NCBI RefSeq assembly: GCF_004361735.1
Contig: NZ_SNVV01000019.1
Location: forward strand, 39,677-103,676
Direction of reading: 5' to 3'
DNA length: 64,000 nucleotides
Source of the DNA: Azoarcus indigens
GTDB taxonomy: Bacteria; Pseudomonadota; Gammaproteobacteria; Burkholderiales; Rhodocyclaceae
This document shows, one piece after another, positions 1 through 10,048 of this stretch. Position numbers and translations under genes: made by a program. The notes beneath the pieces were generated by a model. That model was given only the letters and a program-made list of their open reading frames with translations, made no database searches and was not told the DNA's origin. Every line of letters starts with the position of its first letter. Position 1 is the stretch's first letter.

Positions 1-592
1 GCGCGATCTCGCCCTGGTTGCCGCTCGCCAGCTGGTTGTTGTCGAACTGCACGCTGGGATGGATGCGCAGTAGGCTGGTGATGTCGCCATTGCCGCCGGC
101 CAGAGCGTCGATCTTCTCGCGGTCCAGGCTCATGCTGCCCATGGACTCCGCCTGCGCCACCACCCGCACCTCCGGCAGCAGGCCGGCGGTGACGTCCACC
201 TGCGGCAAGGCGGTTTCCTTGCCGGCCTCCACCACTACCACGTTGCCCGGCCGCAGCGCGAAGCCTAGGCCGCTGCCTTCGAGCAGACGCTCCAGCGCCT
301 GCAGCGGGGTCAGCATGGCTTTCAGCGCCGGGCTGCTGCGGCCGCGCACCAGCGCCGGATCGAACACGATCTGCAGCCTGGCCTGGTCGCCAAGGGAGAA
401 CAGGGCCTGTGCCAGCGGCTGCGCGGGGAGGTCGAAATGCTGCGCCGTTGCGGCGGCCTGGGCGAGCGCGGAGGAGGGGGTGGCAATGCCCAGGGTCAGA
501 CCCAGGTTCAGGCCGAGGGCCAGCGCGAGCGGGGCGATGCGGCGCGGGGCCAGGGGGGCAAGGGGGGAGCGGCGGGCGCCGGCGGCGGGCAT
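1..592 (-). CDS. TonB-dependent receptor with N-terminal signalling domain (partial, 5' end only)
   Basis: Outer-membrane receptor for ferric siderophore or a similar ligand; the window holds only about the first 197 residues, and the rest lies beyond base 1. The start at 592 follows a GAGGACG ribosome site. A signal peptide ends near residue 45 (ALAQA). Residues about 50-120 form a secretin/TonB short N-terminal (STN) domain, the part that touches a FecR-type anti-sigma factor across the periplasm. The plug domain begins near residue 130. It follows fecI and fecR on the same strand, the classic cell-surface signalling order, so transcription is probably switched on by its own sigma factor when ligand binds. 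The ligand cannot be told from this fragment. Confidence 0.85.
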   Translation of the reverse strand, partial: MPAAGARRSPLAPLAPRRIAPLALALGLNLGLTLGIATPSSALAQAAATAQHFDLPAQPLAQALFSLGDQARLQIVFDPALVRGRSSPALKAMLTPLQALERLLEGSGLGFALRPGNVVVVEAGKETALPQVDVTAGLLPEVRVVAQAESMGSMSLDREKIDALAGGNGDITSLLRIHPSVQFDNNQLASGNQGEIA

Positions 593-717
593 GTGGAACG
601 TCCTCGAATGGGCTTGAGTACCCGTAGGACGCATGGCCGCGCCGGCCACCTCACCCCCTTGCTTCATTTTTCCTTTGTGAGCGTTCTGCGGGTGCGGCGC
701 CCGGCAGGGCCGCCGCC

Positions 718-1650
718 TCACTCGCGCAACAGGATGAGGCCGGGCAGCAGGCTTGCCCGCAGGCCGCTGCCGGCGGCCAGCGCGGCGGCGGCGGCGTCCG
801 GGTCGCGCGCATCCACCACTGCGGAGAGCCGGCGCTGGCGGGCGACGTCGCCCAGCACTAGTACCGGCTTGTGGGTGTAGCGGCCCAGCCGCTCCGCCGC
901 CTCGGCGACGCTGACGTCGTCGAAGCCCAGCATGCCATGCGTCCAGCTTTCGCCGGCGGCGCTGGCCTGGGCCGCGGCGAGGGCGCCTGCGTCTGCCACC
1001 GTGGCCGACTCGCCGGTGCGGAGCACGCGGCTGGCGGGTGGATCGCAGGGCAGGCAGCGCACTTCGACCCGGCTCTCGTACACCGCGACGCGGGTCGCAT
1101 CCTCGGTGCGTTCGACTTCGAAACGGGTGCCCAGCGCGGTGGCGCTGGCGGTGTTGGTGAGGACGACGAAGGGCGGCAGGCCGCCGGCGCTGCTGCGTAC
1201 CTGGAATAGCGCGCGGCCGCGCAGCAGCCGGACTTCGCGCCGCCCGCCATCCTCGCGGTAGGTGATGGCGCTGTCGCTGTCGAGGATGGCGGTGGAGCCG
1301 TCGGCCAGGGTGAGGGTGAGAATTTCGCCGGTGGCTGCAATGTGGTCGGCGCGCAGGTGCAGCACCGCGGCGGGGCCGAGGCCGCCGGCCAGCAGGCTGC
1401 CGGCGAGCAGCAGCGCCAGCACCGCGCTCTTGCGCCGGCGCGGGGCGAGGCGGTTACGGTCTACCTGGCCGAGTTGTTGCCACAGGCGTTCCAGTTTGCG
1501 GTAGGTGGCGGCGTGGTCGGGGTGGGCGGCGTACCAGCTGTCGAAGGCGTTTTCCTCGGCGGCGCTGAGGGCGCCGCGGCCGCGCCGCACCAGCCAGCGG
1601 CTGGCTTCCACCGCGACCGGGTCGTCGGCGCCGCGCTTGGCCATGCTCAT
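718..1650 (-). CDS. fecR: FecR-type anti-sigma factor / transmembrane sensor
   Basis: Inner-membrane regulator that holds the FecI sigma factor and relays the signal from the TonB receptor. Residues about 14-55 are a DUF4880-like cytoplasmic domain (EASRWLVRR through HPDHAATYRKLERLW) that binds the sigma factor. One membrane segment lies at about 76-98. The periplasmic FecR domain starts near 105 (GEILTLTLADGSTAILDS). Its 310 residues are normal for the family. It starts 7 bases after the fecI stop, with GAGGG just ahead of the ATG, so the two are surely co-transcribed. The symbol is used in the generic sense; the inducing iron source is unknown. Confidence 0.9.
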   Translation of the reverse strand: MSMAKRGADDPVAVEASRWLVRRGRGALSAAEENAFDSWYAAHPDHAATYRKLERLWQQLGQVDRNRLAPRRRKSAVLALLLAGSLLAGGLGPAAVLHLRADHIAATGEILTLTLADGSTAILDSDSAITYREDGGRREVRLLRGRALFQVRSSAGGLPPFVVLTNTASATALGTRFEVERTEDATRVAVYESRVEVRCLPCDPPASRVLRTGESATVADAGALAAAQASAAGESWTHGMLGFDDVSVAEAAERLGRYTHKPVLVLGDVARQRRLSAVVDARDPDAAAAALAAGSGLRASLLPGLILLRE

Positions 1651-1657
1651 GCGGCCC

Positions 1658-2149
1658 TCAGTCGGGCAGTACGGCGTGGCAGGCGAGCAGCACCCGCATC
1701 ATGTGCTTTTCCACCGCGCTGACGGAGATGCCCAGGCTGGCGGCGGTCTGGGCGTAGCTGAGGCCGTCCAGCTTGTGCAGCACGAAGACTTCCACGCTGC
1801 GTGGCGGCAGCGCGGCGATGGCGGCCTCCAGCCGGCGCAGCGTCTGGCGCAGGGCGGCGATCTCCAGCGTGTCCGGCGCGCCGTTCTGCTCGGCCAGGCC
1901 GGCGGCGTATTCCCCTAGCACCGTCTGCTCGCGGGCGCAGCGGCGATGCCAGTCCATGGCGATGTTGGCGGCGACGCGGAACACATAGGCGCGGTGATTG
2001 GCCGGCTCGGTGGCGGGGCGGGCGCCGGCCAGCCGCAGCCAGGTGTCCTGCGCGCAGTCGCGGGCGATGTCGCGCGAGCCGGTGCGGCGGGCGAGGAAAT
2101 CGACCAGTTCGCGGTAGTGGTCGAGTACGGCGTCGGCGAGCGGGGACAT
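1658..2149 (-). CDS. fecI: FecI-type ECF sigma factor (iron starvation)
   Basis: Small ECF sigma factor of 163 residues with region 2 at about 9-75 (HYRELVDFLARRTGSRD, then AYVFRVAANIAMDWHRR) and region 4 at about 105-155 (LPPRSVEVFVLHKLDGLSYAQTA). It directs RNA polymerase to the receptor gene downstream when released by FecR. No good Shine-Dalgarno sequence precedes the ATG at 2149, but no better in-frame start exists. A Fur box about 75 bases upstream fits repression when iron is plentiful. Confidence 0.9.
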   Translation of the reverse strand: MSPLADAVLDHYRELVDFLARRTGSRDIARDCAQDTWLRLAGARPATEPANHRAYVFRVAANIAMDWHRRCAREQTVLGEYAAGLAEQNGAPDTLEIAALRQTLRRLEAAIAALPPRSVEVFVLHKLDGLSYAQTAASLGISVSAVEKHMMRVLLACHAVLPD

Positions 2150-2222
2150 GGCAGAGAAGGGCAGGGCCGCCGCCGGGAGTAAGGCCGGGCGCGGCTTGCG
2201 GCGTCGTTGAATTGGCGATGAT

Positions 2223-2241
2223 GGTAATGATTATCATTTGT
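2223..2241 (-). promoter_or_regulatory. Fur box upstream of fecI
   Basis: On the minus strand the site reads ACAAATGATAATCATTACC. It matches the 19-base Fur consensus GATAATGATAATCATTATC at 15 positions, including the uninterrupted core AATGATAATCATTA. It stands alone as an AT-rich patch in GC-rich DNA, 74 bases before the fecI start, which is a normal place for iron-dependent repression of a fecIR operon. Confidence 0.85.
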
Positions 2242-2323
2242 GTGCGCAAGGAATTATGACGAAAGGCGTAGTTCTGCGGCGCCCAGCCTCGCCTCGCCCT
2301 GGGCTGTGCCATCCCGCGCGGGC

Positions 2324-4528
2324 TCAGCGTGCAGCTTCCCCGCCCTGGCCGATCTCCGCCGCGCTGGCCGGCCCCTGCCGCGGCGGCGCGGAGATGGACT
2401 GCAGGAAGGCGAACAGCGCTTTCTTCTCCGCCGCGGACAGGCCCAGCGGGCGGATCTCCGCCGAGGTGCGCGGGTAGTCGGGGTCGTACTTGGCGAGGCC
2501 CACTGGCGGCGTCTGTACCATGCCGGCGTCGTACATGGCGATCACGCCCTGGTTCTCGGTGAGCGGGAAGGCGCCGTTATGCATGTAGTTGCCGGTGTGC
2601 ATCACGTCGCGCAGCGAGGGCGTGCGGAAGCGGCCGATGTCGGCGGCGCGGCCGGTGACGGTGTAGCGGCCGAGGTCCTCCAGTTCGCGGCCGTAGTAAT
2701 GCAGGCCGTTGCTGTGGAAGCGGTTGTCGGAGAACAGCGGGCCGTTGTGGCAGTTGATGCAGCGCGCCTTGGTGCGGAACAGGTGCAGGCCCCACAGGGC
2801 GTCGTCCGACAGGGCGTGGCGCTCGCCCTTGAGGAAGCGGTCGAAGGCGCTTTCGCGGCTGACGATGGTGCGTTCGAAGGTAGCCAGCGCCTGGGCGATG
2901 CGCTGGATGTCGATGCGCGCGTCGCCGAAGGCGGCGGCGAACAGCGGCGGGTATTCCGGCGCGGCGGCGATGGCGGCGGCGGCGCGGTCGAGCGGCTGGT
3001 GCATCTCGAAGGGGTTGGCGATGGGGCCCCGCGCCTGTTCTTCCAGCGTGGCGGCGCGGCCGTCCCAGAACAGGCTGGTGGCGTAGGCGGTGTTGAGGAT
3101 GGTCATGGCGTTGCGCTCGCCGAGCTGGCCGGCGTCGCCAGGCGAGAGCGGGCGGCGATCGGTCCAGCCGGTGGCGGGGTCATGGCAGCCGGCGCAGGCG
3201 AGGCTGCCGCCGTGCGACAGGCGCTTGTCGAAGAACAGCGCCTGGCCGAGGGCGACCTTGGCCTCGGAGTAGGAGTTGTCCGCCGGGAAGGGCGGCGGCG
3301 GCAGCAGGCCGAGGTCGCTGAAGCCGTCGGCGACGCTGGCGTCCACCGTGGGGGCGGGCCAGTCCGGCTGCTGCGCCTGGCCGGGGCGGTAGCGCAGGTA
3401 GCGCTCGCGCAGGGCGTCGAGTTCGGCCTGGGTGGGCAGGGTTTCGTCCGGCGTGGGGCGGACGGGCATGGGGGGGCGGTCCGTGGTGGCGATCAGCAGC
3501 ACGCGGGCGCGTTCGCCGGCTTCGGCGGGGCGGGGCTGGCCTTGCTGCAGCACTTCGCCGTTGTTGCCTGCGATCCAGTAGGCCTGGTCCGCGGCGAAGT
3601 GGGGGAAGGCGCTGGGGAACTGGCGGACCTCCGGGGTGGCGGGCGCTTTTGCCCCGGCTGCCTCGGCTGCGGCAGTGGCGATTTGCTGCAGGCGGGCGAG
3701 CTCGGCGGCGGTGGGCAGCCGCCAGGCGGCGGTGTTGCAGCGCTGCTGGCGGCGGGCGGTGTCGATCAGGGTCTGCACGGCGGCGTGGCCGTGGGGGTGA
3801 TTGGGGCTCGCCGCGGCAGTGGAAGGGGCGAGCCACAGCGTGCTGTGGCGCAGGAGGTCGGGCAGGCGGGCGTCGTCTACGCATTCCCAGGCGGTAGCGT
3901 CTTCGCTGATCGGCCGGCCGGCGGCATCCAGCCGGATGTAGGGCGGGCCGAGGCGGGAGGCGATGGCCGGCGCATCCTTCAGCGGCGTACCGCGCACCAG
4001 GCGGACAAAAGCGGTGTCGCGGCGCGACAGGGCCGCGGTGGGCAGGCTGGCGTGTTCGCCGTCGAACCAGACGGCGACGATGCCTTCGGCGCGCCAGCTG
4101 CGGCTGCTCCAGTAGGGGCCGGGCCGGGCGTAGGGGAAGGCCTCGTGGTCTATGGCTGCCTTGCCGCCGCTGGCCAGTTCGGGCTGGAGCAGCGTCCGCA
4201 GCTCGCGCTCGTTGGGGACGCGCCAGTCGTCATGGCCGCACAGGCGCTGCTGCTGGGCGCGGCGCAAGTGGGCGGCGACGCTGCAGGCGCCGGAGGGGCA
4301 GTCCCGGGCGTCATCGGTCTGAGGCAGGCGGGTGGCGTCGGCGGCGTCGCGCTCCCAGCTGAGGCCGGTGCTGCGATCCAGCGTACAGGCGGGGCCGGTG
4401 GCGAAGCGCGCGACGCTGTCCTCCGCCGTCGTGGGTGCGGCAGTGGCCGCGGGCCGGCTGGGGCCGTCGCCCTGACAGGCGGCGAGCAGGAACAGCAGGG
4501 GGGCAAGCGGGCGCAGCCATCGATTCAT
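2324..4528 (-). CDS. Lipoprotein with DUF1566 repeats fused to a di-heme cytochrome c peroxidase/MauG-like domain
   Basis: A 734-residue exported lipoprotein: the signal peptide ends in a lipobox LLAAC with Cys18. Residues about 48-280 hold two DUF1566/Lcl_C-like units with paired cysteines and the WRVPNERELRTL and WRLPTAAELARL motifs. Residues about 400-720 form a di-heme peroxidase/MauG domain with heme motifs CAGCH (445-449) and CINCH (590-594). This should reduce hydrogen peroxide or oxidise a protein partner in the periplasm, or at the outer membrane if sorted there. The fusion is longer than ordinary CcpA peroxidases (about 330 residues). It ends next to the Fur box of fecI but has its own upstream region, with GGAG ahead of the start. 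Substrate unknown. Confidence 0.85.
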   Translation of the reverse strand: MNRWLRPLAPLLFLLAACQGDGPSRPAATAAPTTAEDSVARFATGPACTLDRSTGLSWERDAADATRLPQTDDARDCPSGACSVAAHLRRAQQQRLCGHDDWRVPNERELRTLLQPELASGGKAAIDHEAFPYARPGPYWSSRSWRAEGIVAVWFDGEHASLPTAALSRRDTAFVRLVRGTPLKDAPAIASRLGPPYIRLDAAGRPISEDATAWECVDDARLPDLLRHSTLWLAPSTAAASPNHPHGHAAVQTLIDTARRQQRCNTAAWRLPTAAELARLQQIATAAAEAAGAKAPATPEVRQFPSAFPHFAADQAYWIAGNNGEVLQQGQPRPAEAGERARVLLIATTDRPPMPVRPTPDETLPTQAELDALRERYLRYRPGQAQQPDWPAPTVDASVADGFSDLGLLPPPPFPADNSYSEAKVALGQALFFDKRLSHGGSLACAGCHDPATGWTDRRPLSPGDAGQLGERNAMTILNTAYATSLFWDGRAATLEEQARGPIANPFEMHQPLDRAAAAIAAAPEYPPLFAAAFGDARIDIQRIAQALATFERTIVSRESAFDRFLKGERHALSDDALWGLHLFRTKARCINCHNGPLFSDNRFHSNGLHYYGRELEDLGRYTVTGRAADIGRFRTPSLRDVMHTGNYMHNGAFPLTENQGVIAMYDAGMVQTPPVGLAKYDPDYPRTSAEIRPLGLSAAEKKALFAFLQSISAPPRQGPASAAEIGQGGEAAR

Positions 4529-4732
4529 CGTTCGGACTCCGGAAGCGGCGGCGCGGAGCTGGCCGCCAGGGCAGGACGAACGTAAGACGTGTGGCGGGGC
4601 GGTTTACCTCACCCCTGGCGCTGCGCCTTTTCGGGAGTGGCTGCTGCGGCTATGTGGTGGGCGCAGGCGCGTGGGCTTTGCGGCGCGCGGAGGGGCCGCC
4701 GCTCCAGTCCAGCAGCCGGGAGGGCGTCGCCC

Positions 4733-5260
4733 TCAGCCGTCCCGCCCGGCCACCCAGTGACCGGACTTGCCGCCCTGCTTCTCCAGCAACTGGATGCCTT
4801 CCATGCGCATGCCGCGGTCTATCGCCTTGCACATGTCGTAGATGGTGAGCAGGCCGATGTTGACCGCGGTGAGCGCTTCCATCTCCACGCCGGTGCGGCC
4901 CACGGTTTCGGCGGTGACGGTGCAGGACACCGCGCTGGCGGCCTGGTCCACCTCGAATTCCACTGCAACGCGGGTGAGCGGCAGCGGGTGGCACAGCGGG
5001 ATCAGGTCGCTGGTGCGCTTGGCGGCCTGGATGGCGGCGATGCGGGCGACGCCCAGCACGTCGCCCTTCTTGGCGCTGCCGCTGACGATGGTCGCCAGCG
5101 TTTCCGGCCGCATCAGGATGCGACCGGTGGCGACGCCGACGCGGCGGGTTTCCGCCTTGGCGCCGACATCCACCATATGGGCCTGACCCTGGGCGTCGAA
5201 GTGGGTCAGGCCGGAGTCGGCGGTGGAGTGGGGGCTGGGGGAGGGGGGCAAGTCGCTCAT
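4733..5260 (-). CDS. moaC: Cyclic pyranopterin monophosphate synthase MoaC
   Basis: Second step of molybdenum cofactor synthesis: makes cyclic pyranopterin monophosphate from the MoaA product. With the ATG at 5260 the protein has 175 residues. Family motifs are present: [12 protein letters not shown] (29-40), the active-site [12 protein letters not shown] (84-95), [13 protein letters not shown] (121-133) and the C-terminal [11 protein letters not shown]. An in-frame GTG at 5305 would add 15 residues with no family resemblance, so I prefer 5260, although neither start has a clear ribosome site. It is divergent from the M48 protease gene 81 bases away, and no other moa gene lies nearby. Confidence 0.93.
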   Translation of the reverse strand: MSDLPPSPSPHSTADSGLTHFDAQGQAHMVDVGAKAETRRVGVATGRILMRPETLATIVSGSAKKGDVLGVARIAAIQAAKRTSDLIPLCHPLPLTRVAVEFEVDQAASAVSCTVTAETVGRTGVEMEALTAVNIGLLTIYDMCKAIDRGMRMEGIQLLEKQGGKSGHWVAGRDG

Positions 5261-5341
5261 TTCGGAGGCGCGGGGTATGCTGCTACAAGTGGAAACAGGC
5301 CACACGGAACGGGTCCGTGGGGGCCGTTATCATAGCAGCCC

Positions 5342-6778
5342 ATGATGCGCAGACCTCTCGCCCTCCTGCTCAGCCTCGCGCTGGCCTTCCCCGCTCCCGC
5401 CGCCACCTTGCCGGATCTCGGCGACGTCGGCGCGTCCGACCTTTCACCCGCCGCCGAACGCCGCATCGGCGAGGAAATCATCGCCCAGATCCGTTGGCGC
5501 GACGCCGCCTACCTGGACGATCCGGAAGTCGAGGAATACGTGAACCGGTTGGGCCGCAAGCTGGCGGCGGTCAGCAACAACCCCGGCCAGGCCTTCGACT
5601 TCTTCGTCGTCAAGGACAGCACGCTGAACGCCTTCGCCCTGCCGGGCGGCTACATCGGCGTGCATACCGGGCTGATCCTGGCGGCAGAGAGCGAGTCGGA
5701 GCTGGCCTCGGTGCTGGGCCACGAAATCGCCCACGTCACCCAGCGCCACATCGCCCAGATGGTAGGCCACCAGAGCCAGGCCGGCATGGTGATGCTGGCT
5801 TCGCTGCTGGTGGCGGTGCTGGCGGCGCGCAGCAACTCCCAGGTCAGCGAGGCGGCGCTGGCGGCTGGCCAGGCCGGTGCGCTGCAATCCCAGCTCGGCT
5901 ACTCGCGCGACTTCGAGCGCGAGGCCGACCGCGTCGGCCTGCAGACGCTGGATGCCGCCGGCTTCGACGTGCGCGGCATGCCCGGCTTCTTCGAGCGCCT
6001 GCAGCGCGCCAGCCGGCTGTATGAGAACAATGCGCCGGCCTATCTGCGCACCCACCCGCTGACCTCCGAGCGGATCTCCGACATGGAGAACCGCGCCAGC
6101 GCCCTGCGCTACCGCCAGGTGCCGGATTCCGACGACTTCCGCTTCGTGCGCGCCAAGCTGCGCGCCCAGGCCGGCAGCCCGACCGACGCCCTCCGCGACA
6201 TGGAGAGCCGGGTGGCGCAGACGCCGTCCGATTTCACCGTGCGCTACGGGCTCGCCCGCGCCCAGTTGCGCGCCAACCGGCTGGACGACGCGGAAGCCAC
6301 GCTGGCGCAGGCACGCAAGGAAGCGCCACCTTCCCCCTTCATCGAGACCCTGGCGGCGGAACTGCGGACGGCGCGCAAGGACCCCGCCGGCGCGGTGACG
6401 CTGCTCAGCGCCGCACGCAAGAGCTTCCCCGCCAGCACCAGCCTGCGCTACGCGCTGATCGATGCCCAGATCCAGGCCCATCGCCCGGCGGATGCCGCCG
6501 CTGGCGCGCGCGAAGGCATACAGGCGCGCGGCGACGACGTGCGCCTGTGGCAGCTGCTGTCGCGCGCCAATTCCGAGCTGGGCAAGCGCACCGCCCAGCA
6601 CCGCGCCCAGGCCGAGGTCTATGTGCTGCAGGGCACGCTGCCGGCGGCGATCGAGCAACTGGAGCTGGCGCGCAAGGCCGGCGATGGCGATTTCTACGAG
6701 CTGTCGGCGGTGGATGCGCGGCTGCGCGATCTGAAGATCCGCCTTACCGAAGAGCGCCGCGACCGCGACCAGCGCTAG
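5342..6778 (+). CDS. M48 family metalloprotease with TPR-like C-terminus (BepA-like)
   Basis: A secreted zinc protease of 478 residues related to E. coli BepA/YfgC, which checks assembly of outer-membrane proteins such as LptD. A signal peptide covers about 1-21. The catalytic zinc site is HEIAH at 127-131, with the third ligand in FEREAD (about Glu194). Residues about 265-460 are alpha-helical with TPR-like repeats (RYGLARAQLRANRLDDAEATL). The gene has two consecutive ATG codons and no obvious Shine-Dalgarno sequence. A TusA-like gene follows 89 bases later, possibly co-transcribed. The BepA role is by family only. Confidence 0.88.
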   Translation: MMRRPLALLLSLALAFPAPAATLPDLGDVGASDLSPAAERRIGEEIIAQIRWRDAAYLDDPEVEEYVNRLGRKLAAVSNNPGQAFDFFVVKDSTLNAFALPGGYIGVHTGLILAAESESELASVLGHEIAHVTQRHIAQMVGHQSQAGMVMLASLLVAVLAARSNSQVSEAALAAGQAGALQSQLGYSRDFEREADRVGLQTLDAAGFDVRGMPGFFERLQRASRLYENNAPAYLRTHPLTSERISDMENRASALRYRQVPDSDDFRFVRAKLRAQAGSPTDALRDMESRVAQTPSDFTVRYGLARAQLRANRLDDAEATLAQARKEAPPSPFIETLAAELRTARKDPAGAVTLLSAARKSFPASTSLRYALIDAQIQAHRPADAAAGAREGIQARGDDVRLWQLLSRANSELGKRTAQHRAQAEVYVLQGTLPAAIEQLELARKAGDGDFYELSAVDARLRDLKIRLTEERRDRDQR

Positions 6779-6867
6779 GCGCAGCAGCGCCCGCGCGGCT
6801 GGCTGCGGCTTTTCCCGCGGCCGGCGATTCCATTAATATCCGCGGGTTTTCTGATAAAGGACGAGCA

Positions 6868-7098
6868 ATGGACTTCGACAAGGAAGTGGATGCGCGTGGC
6901 TTGAACTGTCCGCTGCCCATTCTGCGCACCAAGAAGGCGCTGGCCGACATGCAGCCGGGACAAGTGCTGCGGATCGTCGCCACCGACCCCGGTTCGGTCA
7001 AGGATTTCCAGGCCTTCGCCAAGCAGACCGGCAACGATCTGCTGCAGCAGAGCGAAACCGCCGACAAGGCCTTCGAGTTCTACATGAAGCGCAAGTAA
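6868..7098 (+). CDS. TusA/SirA-family sulfur carrier protein
   Basis: A 76-residue sulfur-relay protein with the family motif LNCPLPILRTKKAL; Cys14 in the CPxP motif would carry persulfide. Members pass sulfur to tRNA thiolation, molybdenum cofactor or sulfur-oxidation enzymes; which applies here cannot be told. The ATG at 6868 is preceded by AAAGGACGAG, a good ribosome site, and the length is right for the family; in-frame starts farther upstream overlap the protease gene. The gene ends in a strong hairpin shared with convergent valS. Confidence 0.9.
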   Translation: MDFDKEVDARGLNCPLPILRTKKALADMQPGQVLRIVATDPGSVKDFQAFAKQTGNDLLQQSETADKAFEFYMKRK

Positions 7099-7117
7099 GC
7101 CTGGCGCTGCCGGATGC

Positions 7118-7149
7118 GGAACGGGCCGCCCCCAGGGGCGGCCCGTTCC
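7118..7149. terminator. Hairpin terminator between tusA-like gene and valS
   Basis: A perfect 13-bp stem (7118-7130 with 7137-7149, GGAACGGGCCGCC and its complement) with a 6-base loop lies between two convergent genes. The plus-strand tail is only ATTTG and the minus-strand tail has no T run, so it may work as a bidirectional hairpin of moderate strength. Confidence 0.7.
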
Positions 7150-7186
7150 ATTTGCGCGGCCCGCAAGGCGAGCCGCACGTCGTGCT

Positions 7187-10048
7187 TCAGCGGCTGGCGA
7201 GCTTGGCCAGCTGCGGCCGCAGCTTCTCCAGCGTGGAGTGGAAGCCTGCCAGGCGCTCGCGTTCCTGCTGCACCACCGCCGCCGGCGCGCGTTCGACGAA
7301 GCTGGCGTTGCCCAGCTTGCCTTCGGCCTTGGCCACCTCGCCTTCGAGGCGGGCGATCTCCTTGCCCAGGCGATCGCGTTCGGCGGCGACGTCGATCTCC
7401 ACCTTCAGCATCAGCCGGGTTTCGCCGGCTACCGCCACCGGCGCGACTTCGTCCGCGCCGATCTCGGTGACCACTTCCACTTCCGACAGCTTGGCCAGGC
7501 CGGCGAGGTAAGGCGCGTAGGCGTTCAGCGTCTCCGGCTTGCCGGCGGCCACCAGCGGCAGGCGCTGGGCGGGTGAGATGTTCATCTCGCCACGCAGGTT
7601 GCGGCAGGCGTAGATCATGGCCTTCAGTTCGGCGACCTGCGCCTCGGCGGCCTCGTCGATGCGGGCGGCGTCGGCCGTCGGGTAGCGCGCCAGCATGACG
7701 CTGTCGGCATCCTTGCGGCCGGCGAGTGGCGCCACCGTCTGCCACAGCTCTTCGGTGATGAAGGGCAGCAGCGGATGGGCGAGGCGCAGCACGGTCTCCA
7801 GCACCCGCAGCAGGGTACGGCGGGTGGCGCGCTGCTGCGCCGGTGTGCCGCCCTGCACCTGCACCTTGGCCAACTCCAGGTACCAGTCGCAGTACTCGTC
7901 CCAGACGAATTCGTAGACCGAGCGCGCCACCATGTCGAAGCGGTAGGCGGCGAACTGCTCGGCCACCTCGGTTTCGGTGCGCTGCAGGCGGGAGACGATC
8001 CAGCGGTCGGCGAAGGAGAAGTCGAGATCGGCTTCAGCCGCCTCGACGCCGCAATCCTGGCCTTCGCAGTTCATCAGCACGAAGCGGGTGGCGTTCCACA
8101 GCTTGTTGCAGAAGTTGCGGTAGCCCTCGCAGCGGGCGAGGTCGAACTTGATGTCGCGCCCGGGGCTGGCGAGCGAGGCGAAGGTGAAGCGCAGCGCGTC
8201 GGTGCCGAAGGCGGGGATGCCGTCGGGGAATTCCTTGCGCGTCTTCTTCTCGATGCTCTGCGCCTGCTTCGGGTTCATCAGGCCGAAGGTGCGCTTCTTC
8301 ACCAGTTCGTCCAGGGCGATGCCATCGATCAGGTCGATCGGGTCGAGCACGTTGCCCTTGGACTTGGACATCTTCTGGCCTTCCGCGTCGCGGATCAGGC
8401 CATGCACATAGACGTGCTTGAACGGGATCTTGCCGGTGATCTGCTTGGTCATCATGACCATGCGGGCGACCCAGAAGAAGATGATGTCGAAGCCGGTGAC
8501 CAGCACGGTGGACGGCAGGTAGAGGTCCAGCGCCGGGTTGCTCTTTTGCGGCCATTCCGGCGTCCAGTCCAGCGTGGAGAAGGGCCACAGCGCGGAGGAG
8601 TACCAGGTGTCCAGCACGTCCTCGTCGCGGCGCAGCGCGCCGGTGTAGCCGTCCTGCGCCGCCAGGGCGCGGGCTTCGTCCTCGTCGCGGGCGACCCAGC
8701 ATTGGCCATCGTCACCGTACCAGGCGGGAATCTGGTGGCCCCACCACAGCTGGCGTGAGATGCACCAGTCCTGGATGTTCTTGAGCCACTGGTTGTAGGT
8801 GTTGACCCAGTTCTCCGGGTAGAACTTGATCTCGCCGGATGCCACCACCTCCAGCGCCTTCTCGGTGATGCTCTTGCCGTCCGCGCCCGGCTTGCTCATG
8901 GCGACGAACCACTGGTCGGTCAGCATCGGCTCGATGACGACGTTGGTGCGGTCGCCGCGCGGCACCATCAGCTTGTGCGCCTTGACCTCGACCAGCAGGC
9001 CGGCGTCCTCCAGCTCGGCGACCACCTGGTCGCGCGCCGGTACCCGGTCCAGCCCGGCGACGGAGGTGGGCATGGCGACGCTGCCCTTGGCCTGGCCGGC
9101 GGTGTCGAACACCTCGGCGTCCGCGGGCACCGCGCCTTCCAGCGTCAGCACCACGATCATGTCCAGCTTGTGGCGCTGGCCGACGGCATAGTCGTTGAAG
9201 TCGTGCGCCGGGGTGACCTTGACGCAGCCGGTGCCGAATTCGCGGTCGACGTAGTCATCCGCGATGATGGGGATGCGGCGGCCGGTGAGCGGCAGCTCGA
9301 CCGTCTTGCCGATCAGGCTGGCGTAGCGTTCGTCTTCCGGATGCACCATCACCGCGACGTCGCCCAGCAGGGTTTCCGGGCGGGTGGTGGCGACGGTGAG
9401 GCCGCGCAGCCCGCCGATGGGGCCGTCGGTGAAGGGGTAGAGGATGTGGTAGAGCTTGCCGTCTTCTTCCTCGGACACCACCTCCAGGTCGGACACCGCG
9501 GTGCCGAGCTTGGGGTCCCAGTTCACCAGGCGCTTGCCGCGGTAGATCAGGCCTTCGTTGTAGAGGCGGACGAAGGTTTCGGTGACGGTCTTCGACAGGC
9601 CGGCGTCCATGGTGAAGCGCTCGCGCTTCCAGTCCGGGCTGGTGCCCAGGCGGCGCATCTGCCGGGTGATGGTGCCGCCGGAGTATTCCTTCCACTCCCA
9701 CACCTTCTCCAGGAACTTGTCGCGGCCGAGGTCATGGCGCGACACGCCCTGGGCGTCCAGCTGGCGCTCGACGACGATCTGGGTGGCGATGCCCGCATGG
9801 TCGGTGCCCGGCTGCCACAAGGTGTTGTCGCCCCGCATGCGGTGGTAGCGGGTGAGCGCGTCCATGATGGTCTGGTTGAAGCCGTGGCCCATGTGCAGCG
9901 TGCCGGTGACGTTGGGCGGCGGCAGCAGGATGCAGAAGGCGTCCGGATTGGTCGTGTCGAGGCCGGCGTCGAAATAGCCGCTGTTTTCCCATTGGGGGTA
10001 CCAGCGCGATTCGATCGCTGCCGGCTCGAAGCTCTTGGCCAGTTCCAT
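7187..10048 (-). CDS. valS: Valyl-tRNA synthetase
   Basis: Cytoplasmic class I aminoacyl-tRNA synthetase, 953 residues, charging tRNA-Val. The HIGH motif is HMGH at 52-55 in [15 protein letters not shown]; the KMSKS motif starts at Lys559. The editing domain lies between them, and the tRNA anticodon-binding region follows from about 660. The C-terminal arm (about 885-950) is a coiled coil typical of ValRS. It is the last gene of the minus-strand run pepA-holC-hypothetical-valS, 93 bases after the hypothetical gene, and ends opposite the tusA-like gene. Confidence 0.97.
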   Translation of the reverse strand: MELAKSFEPAAIESRWYPQWENSGYFDAGLDTTNPDAFCILLPPPNVTGTLHMGHGFNQTIMDALTRYHRMRGDNTLWQPGTDHAGIATQIVVERQLDAQGVSRHDLGRDKFLEKVWEWKEYSGGTITRQMRRLGTSPDWKRERFTMDAGLSKTVTETFVRLYNEGLIYRGKRLVNWDPKLGTAVSDLEVVSEEEDGKLYHILYPFTDGPIGGLRGLTVATTRPETLLGDVAVMVHPEDERYASLIGKTVELPLTGRRIPIIADDYVDREFGTGCVKVTPAHDFNDYAVGQRHKLDMIVVLTLEGAVPADAEVFDTAGQAKGSVAMPTSVAGLDRVPARDQVVAELEDAGLLVEVKAHKLMVPRGDRTNVVIEPMLTDQWFVAMSKPGADGKSITEKALEVVASGEIKFYPENWVNTYNQWLKNIQDWCISRQLWWGHQIPAWYGDDGQCWVARDEDEARALAAQDGYTGALRRDEDVLDTWYSSALWPFSTLDWTPEWPQKSNPALDLYLPSTVLVTGFDIIFFWVARMVMMTKQITGKIPFKHVYVHGLIRDAEGQKMSKSKGNVLDPIDLIDGIALDELVKKRTFGLMNPKQAQSIEKKTRKEFPDGIPAFGTDALRFTFASLASPGRDIKFDLARCEGYRNFCNKLWNATRFVLMNCEGQDCGVEAAEADLDFSFADRWIVSRLQRTETEVAEQFAAYRFDMVARSVYEFVWDEYCDWYLELAKVQVQGGTPAQQRATRRTLLRVLETVLRLAHPLLPFITEELWQTVAPLAGRKDADSVMLARYPTADAARIDEAAEAQVAELKAMIYACRNLRGEMNISPAQRLPLVAAGKPETLNAYAPYLAGLAKLSEVEVVTEIGADEVAPVAVAGETRLMLKVEIDVAAERDRLGKEIARLEGEVAKAEGKLGNASFVERAPAAVVQQERERLAGFHSTLEKLRPQLAKLASR

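Noticed and set aside
2240..4585. Long open frame on the plus strand opposite the di-heme peroxidase gene (781 codons)
   Set aside because: It is an antisense shadow typical of GC-rich DNA: glycine/valine/alanine-rich, no domain, and the minus-strand frame has heme motifs and a lipobox.
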